NCBI GenBank assembly: GCA_001515265.1
Contig: LNDB01000009.1
Location: forward strand, 1 to 64,000
From: Candidatus Dichloromethanomonas elyunquensis
GTDB taxonomy: Bacteria > Bacillota > Desulfitobacteriia > Desulfitobacteriales > Syntrophobotulaceae
DNA: 64,000 nt
Direction of reading: 5' to 3'
The notes below the pieces were generated by a model. It was given only the letters and a program-made list of their open reading frames with translations, did no database searches and was not told where the DNA came from. Made by a program: the position numbers and the translations under genes. Below are positions 1 to 7,204 of this stretch, piece after piece (position 1 is the first letter of the stretch; every line of letters starts with the position of its first letter).

Positions 1-27
1 ATTAGTCGATTAAAGATAAAAAATTTT

Positions 28-861
28 TTAGAAGAATTTAGCCCAAAGATTCATGTCTTCATAAGCGCTACAGATATAGCAATTATTGATGAGACGGCCT
101 TGATATTGATATCCTAGCTTGTGGAACACCCTGTTCATTCCCAAGGACTGGGCACGGACTAACGTATATAGTATCAAAGCACTTTTCTTTTTGATCTCAT
201 ACTCCAAGATCGTTAATAAATGCTGGGTAAGAGAATATCCCCGGTATTCTTCCAGCGTAGCACAATCTGTCATTTCACAGCGGTTGAACGTTAAGTTGGG
301 ATAAGCGGCTGCCACCGCAATCAGGTTCTCTCGATAGATCACTCCCGCGAAAAAGCGGCCTTTTCGAAATAAAGAGCGAAGGTACTCCGGGTTTTCCACT
401 GGAGAAGGATAACTTGAAAAAACCTTGGTGAGCAATTGCGATATTTCGGAAGAGAACGATTCATCCAGCAGTTTTAGTTTCATTCCGGCAGGCAAGGGCA
501 GTAACGGGTTTAGCGGTCTTGCCTTAATGGAATGGAGCACCCTTTTTTCCGCGTCCAAATAAACAGAACGGGCTCTTGACTTACAGACATAATAGGCCAG
601 ACTTACCGAGAATTCCTCCTCATTACCGCGATAGAGGCTGCCTTCAAGAAAAAAACCTTGGCGCAAAAAAATCGGGACATCGGCCGGTAAAGCCCAGAGC
701 CAGATTTTCTCCAGATGATTGTTTATGGCTAATATGATAAGCTCATAGCTGAACACAGACACAATCGTACCTAGGGCGTAGCCGTTAACAACCATTCTTT
801 TATTTCTCTGATCTAAGACAATATGATTTAAATTGTATTCTGGGTTTAAGGTTTTAAGCAT
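28..861 (-). CDS. ablB: beta-lysine N6-acetyltransferase
   Basis: 277-residue GNAT-type acetyltransferase. It is expected to acetylate beta-lysine to N-epsilon-acetyl-beta-lysine, a compatible solute, in the cytoplasm. The N-terminal half is family-specific; the C-terminal half (about residues 130-260) carries the GNAT fold, including a segment reading EYRGYSLTQHLL that corresponds to the acetyl-CoA loop. The ATG start lies inside the end of ablA (8-nt overlap), so the two are translationally coupled. The assignment rests on the protein pattern plus the diagnostic neighbour, a lysine 2,3-aminomutase. A GNAT of other specificity is possible but unlikely in this pairing. Confidence 0.9.
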   Translation of the reverse strand: MLKTLNPEYNLNHIVLDQRNKRMVVNGYALGTIVSVFSYELIILAINNHLEKIWLWALPADVPIFLRQGFFLEGSLYRGNEEEFSVSLAYYVCKSRARSVYLDAEKRVLHSIKARPLNPLLPLPAGMKLKLLDESFSSEISQLLTKVFSSYPSPVENPEYLRSLFRKGRFFAGVIYRENLIAVAAAYPNLTFNRCEMTDCATLEEYRGYSLTQHLLTILEYEIKKKSALILYTLVRAQSLGMNRVFHKLGYQYQGRLINNCYICSAYEDMNLWAKFF

Positions 862-2137
862 TTATGCTACCATACAAACCTTTCAAAACTTTTTCTCTTC
901 TTTCAAGTCGTATGTTTTCCTGAGGTGTCAGACTAATGTTTTGGCCTTTCAGCAATTTACCCAGACCAACCTGGCGAGTTTTCGAAGCAGGACACGATGT
1001 TGAGCATGACTTGCAGCGGCTCGCTTTATTTTCCGGTTCTTCATACACGGTGATGACGCCTTCGTAGTTGCGCAGGATCACTTTGTCACTTGACTGGGAA
1101 AGCAAATAGTTGGGTTGAAGGGGGATTTTGCCTCCGCCACCCGGGGCATCCACGACAAAGGTGGGAACGGCAAAACCAGAAGTGTGCCCTCTGAGCATTT
1201 CGACAATTTCCAAGCCGGTACTGACTGAAGTACGAAAGTGCTCAATGCCGACAGATAAATCACATTGATACAAGTAATAGGGTCTAACCCTGCATTTGAC
1301 AAGTTCATGGACCAGTTTCTTCATCAGTAATGGACAATCATTGATCCCTCTCAAAAGAACCGATTGGTTTCCAAGCGGGATGCCTGCGTTAGCCAATTTA
1401 CTTAAAGCCCCGCGGGCTTCAGCCGTAAGTTCAGCCGGGTGATTAAAATGTGTGTTGATCCAAACAGGATGATGCTTTTGAATCATTGCTGCCAATTTGT
1501 CTGTAATGCGCATTGGAAGGACAACCGGGGTCCGAGTACCGATGCGGATAATCTCAACATGGGGTATTGAGCGCAGACTGGTCAGAATGAAGTCCAGGCG
1601 ATCATCCGAGAGAGTCAAAGGGTCGCCCCCGGATATCAGTACATCACGAATCTGCGGATTAAAACGGATATATTCCAGAGCCAGCTTAAATTGGATTAAC
1701 GGTAAAGCGTGATCAGTTTGACCAGCCATTCTTCTTCTGGTGCAATGCCGGCAATACATAGCACATTGATCGGTAACCAAAAGTAAAACACGGTCTGGAT
1801 AACGGTGAATCAATCCCGGTACCGGCGAATCAGCCTCTTCATGGAGCGGGTCTTCTAAGTCGAAGGTAGATTTGCAAAGTTCGTAGATAGACGGTATTGC
1901 CTGTTTGCGAATAGGACACTCGGGATTATCAGGATCAATTAAAGAAAAGTAGTAAGGTGTTATTGCCATTCTAAAATTTTTCAGGCAGTGCACCATTTGT
2001 TCAGTCTCGTCAGATGAAAGCGAGACCATTTCAACCAACTCCTCGTGAGTTGTGATACGGTTGGACATTTGCCAATGCCAATCATTCCACTCCGTATTGC
2101 CAATCTGATGCCATAATTTCATCCGTAGTCTGTCCAT
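854..2137 (-). CDS. ablA: lysine 2,3-aminomutase (radical SAM, PLP)
   Basis: Converts L-lysine to beta-lysine, the first step of N-acetyl-beta-lysine synthesis. The radical-SAM motif CxxxCxxC is visible as CAMYCRHC (Cys 125, 129, 132), followed by TRRR. A glycine-rich DAPGGGGK segment holds the likely PLP-binding lysine. The C-terminal CKSCSTSC cluster and the Cys of GINDC match the zinc ligands known in clostridial aminomutase. I chose the ATG at 2137 (427 aa) because an AAAGGAGGT site lies 8 nt upstream; an ATG 14 codons further upstream has no such site. It forms a two-gene operon with ablB. A consensus promoter lies just upstream. Confidence 0.95.
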   Translation of the reverse strand: MDRLRMKLWHQIGNTEWNDWHWQMSNRITTHEELVEMVSLSSDETEQMVHCLKNFRMAITPYYFSLIDPDNPECPIRKQAIPSIYELCKSTFDLEDPLHEEADSPVPGLIHRYPDRVLLLVTDQCAMYCRHCTRRRMAGQTDHALPLIQFKLALEYIRFNPQIRDVLISGGDPLTLSDDRLDFILTSLRSIPHVEIIRIGTRTPVVLPMRITDKLAAMIQKHHPVWINTHFNHPAELTAEARGALSKLANAGIPLGNQSVLLRGINDCPLLMKKLVHELVKCRVRPYYLYQCDLSVGIEHFRTSVSTGLEIVEMLRGHTSGFAVPTFVVDAPGGGGKIPLQPNYLLSQSSDKVILRNYEGVITVYEEPENKASRCKSCSTSCPASKTRQVGLGKLLKGQNISLTPQENIRLERREKVLKGLYGSINA

Positions 2138-2190
2138 TTTTCTACCTCCTTTACTATTTAAAGATTCAATAACAAACAACCTTTGTTTAT

Positions 2191-2219
2191 ATATTAGGTT
2201 GTCAGGGATTATATGTCAA
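2191..2219 (-). promoter_or_regulatory. sigma-A promoter of ablAB with overlapping inverted repeat
   Basis: On the minus strand TTGACA (2219-2214) and TAATAT (2196-2191) are separated by 17 bp, a near-consensus vegetative promoter. An inverted repeat, ACAACCT at 2176-2182 and AGGTTGT at 2196-2202 with a 13-bp spacer, covers the -10 box and the expected transcription start, so it could be an operator. The regulator is not identified. Confidence 0.7.
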
Positions 2220-2383
2220 CCCTCTCTTGCAGTTTTCAAACCTCTGTTTCTAAAAAAAAAGATCCTTCAGCGAGAATTCATTTTTTGTCTGGGAATTGTC
2301 AGAGTTTAAAAGAAGGGTGCCATGTTATAAAACACAACAATAACAACCATACTAATAAATAATTGAGATAGGAGGTGAGACGA

Positions 2384-2506
2384 ATGGCTAAAAGCAAAAT
2401 GGAGAAAACTGTAAAAAATGCGAAAAATGATATTAATAAATTTGTTGATGAAGCGAAAGAAAGTACCAGAGATGCAATAAATTATATCAAAAACAAAACC
2501 AAGTAA
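2384..2506 (+). CDS. small Lys-rich hydrophilic protein, 40 aa
   Basis: A 40-codon frame starting with ATG, 7 nt after a GGAGGTGAG ribosome binding site, and followed 13 nt after its stop by a Rho-independent terminator. The product starts MAKSKMEKTVKNAKND and is rich in Lys, Asn and Asp/Glu, with a heptad-like alternation that would form an amphipathic helix. It has no signal peptide or membrane segment. It loosely resembles YtxH/LEA-type stress proteins, but I do not recognise a family. It is divergent from ablAB, the osmolyte genes. The gene is supported by its strong ribosome binding site and terminator, not by homology. Confidence 0.65.
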   Translation: MAKSKMEKTVKNAKNDINKFVDEAKESTRDAINYIKNKTK

Positions 2507-2519
2507 GAGCACTCATAAA

Positions 2520-2552
2520 GGGTTTTGCAGAAATTGTGAAACCCATTTTTTG
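2520..2552 (+). terminator. Rho-independent terminator after the 40-aa gene
   Basis: GGGTTT and AAACCC arms (2520-2525 and 2539-2544) are followed by ATTTTTTT. Confidence 0.7.
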
Positions 2553-2574
2553 TACCGTTAAATTATTACAAACT

Positions 2575-2610
2575 GAACAGGAAGAGCTCCCAAGGGAACC
2601 CTTCCTGTTC
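2575..2610. other. 10-bp perfect hairpin in the 2507-2808 intergenic region
   Basis: GAACAGGAAG and CTTCCTGTTC form a 10-bp stem around an inner TCCC/GGGA pairing. Only a weak T-rich tail follows on the plus strand, so it may be a second terminator or a structured RNA. An 84-codon open frame spanning it has no ribosome binding site or recognisable protein. I see no other gene between 2507 and 2808. Confidence 0.45.
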
Positions 2611-2808
2611 GGATTTTGCTATTTCACTTCTAGGTCGTCAGGATTTTTGTCTTTGGCCGGAATTGAATCAGTCTGCTGCCCCCTGTTTGATTCGGTTTTG
2701 GCTTTAGTTTCCAAATCTTTTGTTTGTTGTGCAAATAAACTAAATTTGCTTGGCATAAGAGCAAATCCCCTTTATGAAAATATTGTTTAAAGAAACATTT
2801 TAAATATA

Positions 2809-2895
2809 TTATTCCATCATATACCTATAATTATGCTTATTAGACAAGATTAAGCCGATAGCCAATAAAAATAACAGGCCACTAAGAATATACAC
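2809..2895 (-). CDS. candidate 28-aa single-pass membrane peptide
   Basis: GTG-initiated frame with an excellent AGGAGGT site 5 nt upstream. The peptide has one hydrophobic helix (about residues 2-18, starting MYILSGLLFLL) and a short polar tail, NKHNYRYMME. It lies 42 nt downstream of the 68-aa XRE regulator on the same strand, probably in one transcript. The design (short membrane helix plus charged tail) is shared by KdpF-like subunits and by type I toxins, but I cannot assign it to either. The evidence is the ribosome binding site and composition only. Confidence 0.5.
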   Translation of the reverse strand: MYILSGLLFLLAIGLILSNKHNYRYMME

Positions 2896-2937
2896 AAAGG
2901 ACCTCCTCCCCCAAAACTGATCAGTATCCGGAGAAGA

Positions 2938-3144
2938 TTAAATTTCTTCCGAGTGATTGATTAATAAAGAACATTCGACTTTTAGAGCCCGTGCTATTTT
3001 TAGGAGTGTCTTTATCGAAGGAACTGTCTTTTCTTTCTCAATTTCACAGAGATAAGAGATAGAAATTCCGGCACGCTCAGCAAGTTCGGTTTGTTTCATA
3101 TTTTTTGCCTGACGAAAAGACCGAATATTACGTCCCAATAACAT
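2938..3144 (-). CDS. XRE-family helix-turn-helix regulator, 68 aa
   Basis: A small DNA-binding protein consisting almost only of a Cro/CI-type HTH: QTELAERAGISISYLCEIE is the HTH core (residues about 19-37), followed by the usual PSIKTLLKIARAL helix. The ATG at 3144 is preceded by GGAGGTG at 5-nt spacing; the longer frame upstream lacks a site. It is divergent from a second XRE gene at 3301 and is probably cotranscribed with the 28-aa membrane peptide downstream. A perfect inverted repeat just upstream of the start may be its own operator. Its target genes are unknown. Confidence 0.8.
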   Translation of the reverse strand: MLLGRNIRSFRQAKNMKQTELAERAGISISYLCEIEKEKTVPSIKTLLKIARALKVECSLLINHSEEI

Positions 3145-3166
3145 AGAAACACCTCCAGCTATTATT

Positions 3167-3183
3167 TTACGCTCAAAGCGTAA
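3167..3183. promoter_or_regulatory. perfect 7-3-7 inverted repeat, candidate operator
   Basis: TTACGCT-CAA-AGCGTAA sits 22 nt upstream of the start codon of the minus-strand XRE gene, inside the 156-bp divergent intergenic region. It has the size and symmetry of a dimeric HTH operator. A second palindrome, AAACGTTT, lies at 3212-3219. Confidence 0.5.
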
Positions 3184-3300
3184 TAAAGCAAGAAAAAATA
3201 TATTTTCCGACAAACGTTTTATTTTTGCAAAGTAGACGTAGAAAGATCCAGAAGATATACTAATATTAATTCGCTATAAACGAAAAAAGAGGTTAGTCAA

Positions 3301-3687
3301 TTGACTGTCGGAGAACGTATTCAAACAAAACGGAAACAACAGAGACTTACGCTCGGTAAATTAGCAGAAAGCTGTAATTTATCCATATCATTTTTAAGCG
3401 ACATCGAACATGGCAGGAGAAAACCGGCTTTGGACAAACTTTGGAAAATTGCGCAAAGTCTTAATACAACCGTATCTTATTTATTAGGAGAAGAATCCGA
3501 AGTTAAAGAGAAAAGGGAAAGTTATCATTTAGAGCGCAAAGAGAACAAAAGTCTGGAATTCCGAGAAGTTCTCCGGCAGATGGAAGGATTCGACCAATGG
3601 AGTGACGAAGATCGGGAAGAATTGCTGACCTATTTAAAAATTAAAGGAAAGATCAGAAATTCAATTTCTGAACCTAAAAAAAGTTGA
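3301..3687 (+). CDS. XRE-family helix-turn-helix regulator with C-terminal extension, 128 aa
   Basis: The N-terminal 65 residues form a Cro/CI-type HTH (LGKLAESCNLSISFLSDIE core, then PALDKLWKIAQSL). The remaining 60 residues are highly charged and probably make an oligomerisation helix, as in SinR/ImmR-like regulators. The start is TTG at 3301, preceded by an AGAGG motif. It is divergent from the 68-aa XRE gene and upstream of two exported lytic-transglycosylase-like genes, which it may control (inference from adjacency). It ends at a strong terminator, so it is monocistronic. Confidence 0.8.
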   Translation: MTVGERIQTKRKQQRLTLGKLAESCNLSISFLSDIEHGRRKPALDKLWKIAQSLNTTVSYLLGEESEVKEKRESYHLERKENKSLEFREVLRQMEGFDQWSDEDREELLTYLKIKGKIRNSISEPKKS

Positions 3688-3692
3688 ACATG

Positions 3693-3724
3693 AAAAGAGA
3701 CAGTAACCAGAACTGTCTCTTTTC
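3693..3724 (+). terminator. Rho-independent terminator
   Basis: AAAGAGACAG and CTGTCTCTTTT arms around a 9-nt loop. Confidence 0.85.
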
Positions 3725-4003
3725 TAATATTTTGCATTAATCAAACGTTTATGGTAAAATCGATTGGCGCAAAAAAATGTTGAAAATAAACTAATTGTAG
3801 CGAAAATGTTCTAAATGTGAAAGAAATTTCATTTTAACAATGAAGAAAATAACTAATTTTCTTTGGAAGCAAATGGTAAAATTGAATACATAAAAATAGG
3901 ACAATTGACATAACATTGATATATAGCTTTACATGAAAAAATTATTAGGAGGACTTTTAGGGAAGATTTATTTAAATCGCATATCTATTTAAGGAGGAAA
4001 AAA
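3725..4003. other. AT-rich intergenic region upstream of the first transglycosylase-like gene
   Basis: It contains an AAACGTTT palindrome at 3743-3750, matching one at 3212-3219 in the XRE divergent region. It also holds TTGACA at 3905-3910 with only a poor -10 candidate (TTTACA, 3928-3933). No gene is visible. Confidence 0.4.
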
Positions 4004-4660
4004 GTGTTTACAGAAAAAAGGATTAGCCGTTTCTTGGCTGTAGCCTTGGTGACATTCATCGTTGCAACCCAGGCTATATTCATTGGGACAGCTGCCTTTG
4101 CCGAGAACAGGGAAAAAGAAAGCCAGCAAGAGATTAATATTTGGGATACTGCCGCATACAAGGAATATCATAAGGAAGATATAGATAAGCTTGCAAAAGA
4201 GTACCAGGTTGAACCCAATTACCTATACTATATTGCCGAGGTAGAAACAGCGTTTAATCTGGAACCATATGAATTATTTTCGTTGATCTATTTGGAGTCA
4301 AAGTTCGTTCCGCAAACTATTATGGACGGCGGTTCATTCTCTTATAATACAACGCAAATGAAATTAGCAACGGCTATGACGGCATATATGGCAATTACTC
4401 AATATTATCAAAAGAATATTCCTTATCCAACACATGATTTGCTCAAAGACAATAAATATTATGCTACGTTGTTAGCCGGAGGCTACCTCAGATATTTACA
4501 TGATACGTATAAAGATAGAGATGAATCCTACACGGCCTACCGCATGGGCATAAATGGAAGATTGGCATTCTTCAGAAAGAATGGAAACTATAAATCGTCT
4601 TATGCTTTACGATTGGAAGAAGTAAGAGAATCTTTAACACAAGGCAATACAAAAATCTAA
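4004..4660 (+). CDS. exported lytic-transglycosylase-like protein (paralogue 1), 218 aa
   Basis: The N-terminus carries a signal peptide (hydrophobic residues 10-33 ending AFA before ENREKE), so the product is secreted or lipid-side. The body resembles the SLT/lysozyme-like fold: YLESKFVPQT contains Glu-Ser-x-Phe, the usual context of the catalytic glutamate of soluble lytic transglycosylases. This is followed by a conserved S-Y-N-T-TQMK stretch and the YTAYRMGINGR helix. It would cleave peptidoglycan glycan strands. The start is GTG at 4004, 7 nt after AAGGAGG. It is a close paralogue of the next gene. The precise substrate is not shown by the sequence. Confidence 0.75.
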   Translation: MFTEKRISRFLAVALVTFIVATQAIFIGTAAFAENREKESQQEINIWDTAAYKEYHKEDIDKLAKEYQVEPNYLYYIAEVETAFNLEPYELFSLIYLESKFVPQTIMDGGSFSYNTTQMKLATAMTAYMAITQYYQKNIPYPTHDLLKDNKYYATLLAGGYLRYLHDTYKDRDESYTAYRMGINGRLAFFRKNGNYKSSYALRLEEVRESLTQGNTKI

Positions 4661-4701
4661 TCTAAAAACAAAAAGTCAATGTCCCTGAATCGACAAGGCG
4701 G

Positions 4702-4736
4702 AGATCTTCATTCATTGAGTGAGGATCTTTTGTTTT
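4702..4736 (+). terminator. Rho-independent terminator between the two paralogues
   Basis: A 13-bp stem with two G-T pairs (AGATCTTCATTCA and TGAGTGAGGATCT) is followed by TTTTGTTTTG. The two paralogues therefore have separate transcripts. Confidence 0.75.
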
Positions 4737-4815
4737 GCTACGTTTAAAAATTACAAAAAATGGAAACAGTAATAATAAATGTGAATAAATGGACATTAAT
4801 TAAGGAGGAAGTAAA

Positions 4816-5592
4816 ATGTTCCCGGTAAGGGAAATCAAGCGTTACACGGGCAAGGTCTTAGCAGCGCTTATCATTGTATCGCAACTTGCTTTTCTGGGCC
4901 TTGCGATTTGGAATTATTCGTTTATACCGACTGCAAAGGAAGCAGAAAGTGAGGCTATAACAAGTCTGGAAGATAATGGGGGGCTTATCTCCGCTAACAC
5001 AGATTTTGAAAAAGTAGAAATAAATGACAAGTTAAACAATCTTGCTGTAAAATACCAATCAGATCCCGAATATTTGGATTATATTATTCAAGTGGAAAAA
5101 ACATTTAAGTTGGAACCTTGTGAGCTATTGGCACTCATTGCCCAGGAAACAGGATTTAAGCCCCAGACTCATATGGATGGGGGGTCTTTGTCCTACAGCA
5201 CAACGCAGATGAAGCTGCCCACGGCAAAAACTGCCTACATGGCTATCACAGAATATTATAAAATGGATATTCCTTATCCAACTGATGAATTGCTGCGGGA
5301 AGACAAAAACTATGCAGCATTCTTAGCAGGAGGCTACCTTCGATATCTGCATGATACGTATAGCAACAAATATGAAACTTATACCGCGTATAACTTGGGT
5401 ATCGCGGGGCGAATGGAATTTTTCAAAAACAACGGTCATTTTAAATCTCCATATGCGACAAAAGTGGCAAGTCTTGGAGAAACGTTCTTAGAACTTGTCG
5501 GAAAAGAATATGACACTATAAGCAAGAAAAATGTCAACTGGGTTGATGTTGCGGCTTCTTTCCAAAGAAGTCAACCAGCAGATGTGATATAA
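4816..5592 (+). CDS. membrane-anchored lytic-transglycosylase-like protein (paralogue 2), 258 aa
   Basis: The same domain as the preceding gene, clearly aligned over about residues 60-230 (shared DGGS-SY-TTQMKL, IPYPT, LAGGYLRYLHDTY and AFF/MEFFKNNG segments). The catalytic context is AQETGFKPQT, so the Glu is kept but the following Ser is Thr. The N-terminus (residues 14-36) is a hydrophobic helix without a clear signal-peptidase site, so this copy may stay anchored. It has a 30-residue C-terminal extension absent from paralogue 1. The ATG follows AAGGAGG. A strong bidirectional terminator follows. It probably arose by tandem duplication. Confidence 0.75.
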   Translation: MFPVREIKRYTGKVLAALIIVSQLAFLGLAIWNYSFIPTAKEAESEAITSLEDNGGLISANTDFEKVEINDKLNNLAVKYQSDPEYLDYIIQVEKTFKLEPCELLALIAQETGFKPQTHMDGGSLSYSTTQMKLPTAKTAYMAITEYYKMDIPYPTDELLREDKNYAAFLAGGYLRYLHDTYSNKYETYTAYNLGIAGRMEFFKNNGHFKSPYATKVASLGETFLELVGKEYDTISKKNVNWVDVAASFQRSQPADVI

Positions 5593-5597
5593 AAAAT

Positions 5598-5640
5598 AAC
5601 AAATAGCTGCCAACTTATGTTGGCAGCTATTTGTTTCGAT
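5598..5640. terminator. bidirectional terminator between convergent genes
   Basis: A 17-bp stem (AACAAATAGCTGCCAAC and its complement, loop TTAT) is flanked by A-rich and T-rich tracts. It serves the transglycosylase gene and amt. Confidence 0.9.
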
Positions 5641-5684
5641 TTTATTTAGATTTGAATCTCAACAATGAATAGAGAACTACAAAC

Positions 5685-6941
5685 TTATAAATTAAAGACA
5701 GAAGCTGATGTCATTCCATCCATGTCGGGATAGGCGCTTTCCCCATGCTGTGTTATATCGAGGCCGGATTCCTGTTCATTAACCGAAGCTACGAGAGGAG
5801 TAAATGCTGAAACTACTTTCAAGATGATAAAGGTAACCAGCCCGGCATAGGCATATGTTGTCAAAACCCCTAATGCTTGTATACCAAGCTGACTGAAAGA
5901 CCCGGAATAAAACACGCCGTCAACGCTGTTGGGATTAAGGGCAGTAGTACAAAATAGACCTGCCGCTAGGGTTCCCCATGTTCCCCCGATACCGTGAATT
6001 CCAAAACAATCCAGCGTATCATCATAGCCCAGCTTTTCTTTCAGATAGGCTACAGCAAAATAGCAAAGACCGGATGAAATGAGGCCAATTGCAATAGCGG
6101 AAATTGGAGTCACAAACGCACAAGCGGGAGTGATCGCCCCCAGACCGGCGACCATTCCGGAAATAGCGCCAAGCATCGTTGGCTTGCCATGGTGCAATTT
6201 TTCGACGATCATCCATCCAATCAAGCCCGCGCAAGCGGAAACGTGAGTTGTGGTAAAGGCAAGTACGGCAATGCCGTCAGCAGCCAATTGGCTTCCTGCA
6301 TTAAATCCGAACCAACCAAACCACAGCATTCCGCCGCCCAGGATCACATAGGGAAGGTTATGGGGTATAGTCTGCTCAGATTCTTTGTTATACCTTTTTC
6401 CGATAACCAATGCAGCAATTAGTCCGGAAAAACCCGAGCTGATATGAACCACTGTGCCTCCCGCAAAGTCTAAAATACCCAGTTGGGCAAGCCATCCGCC
6501 TCCCCATACCCAGTGAGCCAGGGGAACATATACGAGCAAGCTCCAAAGAGCTATGATTAAAACATAAGCAGGGAATCTCAAACGTTCCGCGGTTGAACCA
6601 GTCATAATAGCAGGAGTAATAATCGCAAACATCAATTGATAGACCATAAATAACATGTGGGGAATGGTTGCACCTGGAACTTTTGGTTCTAGTGTGACGC
6701 CCCTAAGGCCTGCAAAATCTAAATTTCCAATCAATCTCCCCACATCAGGACCGAAGGCTAAAGAGTAACCGATAACAATCCAAAGTATTGTTATTATTCC
6801 AATCGCAGCAATACTTTGCATCATGATTGATAAGACATGGCGCTTTTTCACCAACCCCCCATAAAAAAACGCGAGGCCAGGGATCATGAAAAAGACGAGT
6901 GCGGTACTCACGAGCATAAAAGCGATGTCACCATTGTTCAT
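5685..6941 (-). CDS. amt: ammonium transporter (Amt/MEP/Rh family)
   Basis: 418-residue integral membrane channel for ammonium uptake, with 11 predicted hydrophobic segments. The twin pore histidines are visible: His166 in GGTVVHISSG and His316 in CFGIHGIGGTWG. The family signature around the WGGGW/HISSGFSGL region is intact. Unlike many amt loci there is no glnK/glnB gene beside it. The ATG start has an AAGGAG site. Expression may be controlled in the leader: a 20-bp perfect hairpin followed by a T-tract lies 25-85 nt upstream on the same strand. Confidence 0.95.
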   Translation of the reverse strand: MNNGDIAFMLVSTALVFFMIPGLAFFYGGLVKKRHVLSIMMQSIAAIGIITILWIVIGYSLAFGPDVGRLIGNLDFAGLRGVTLEPKVPGATIPHMLFMVYQLMFAIITPAIMTGSTAERLRFPAYVLIIALWSLLVYVPLAHWVWGGGWLAQLGILDFAGGTVVHISSGFSGLIAALVIGKRYNKESEQTIPHNLPYVILGGGMLWFGWFGFNAGSQLAADGIAVLAFTTTHVSACAGLIGWMIVEKLHHGKPTMLGAISGMVAGLGAITPACAFVTPISAIAIGLISSGLCYFAVAYLKEKLGYDDTLDCFGIHGIGGTWGTLAAGLFCTTALNPNSVDGVFYSGSFSQLGIQALGVLTTYAYAGLVTFIILKVVSAFTPLVASVNEQESGLDITQHGESAYPDMDGMTSASVFNL

Positions 6942-6965
6942 TTTTTTCTCTCCTTAAATATTTAT

Positions 6966-7023
6966 ATAGAAAAAGAAAAAGCCTTAATAAGTCAATACAC
7001 GAAGTATTGACTTATTAAGGCTT
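6966..7023 (-). promoter_or_regulatory. terminator-like hairpin in the amt leader (candidate attenuator)
   Basis: A perfect 20-bp inverted repeat (6979-6998 and 7004-7023, 5-nt loop) is followed on the minus strand by TTTTTCTTTTTC, ending about 25 nt before the amt start codon. The upstream neighbour (mscS) is divergent, so this cannot be the end of another minus-strand gene seen here. It is therefore most easily read as a transcription attenuator of amt. The antiterminating factor is unknown. Confidence 0.6.
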
Positions 7024-7133
7024 CGTTGCCTAATTTGAAATATATATCGAATTCACCCTACTGTAAAGAGAAATAACTTGTGTATACAGAATTCATATAT
7101 CGCTTTTGTATTCATAGGTGCATAACAGGGGTT

Positions 7134-7162
7134 TTCATAATGAAAAATAATTATGTTACAAT
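7134..7162 (+). promoter_or_regulatory. candidate promoter of mscS
   Basis: TTCATA and TACAAT separated by 17 bp, 43 nt before the mscS start. Confidence 0.5.
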
Positions 7163-7204
7163 AATAAATGCAAAAGATCTCAAAAATGAATGGGGAGGGA
7201 AATT

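Noticed and set aside
2536-2790. 84-codon open frame
   Set aside because: No ribosome binding site, crosses two hairpins, and the translated sequence has no protein-like pattern.
2809-2895. Calling the 28-aa peptide KdpF
   Set aside because: The general layout is similar, but there are no kdpABC genes nearby and no specific sequence match.
6966-7023. ANTAR-type two-hairpin antitermination element for amt
   Set aside because: The loop is 5 nt (TTCGT on the transcript strand), not the A1/G4 hexaloop, and no preceding small hairpin was found.
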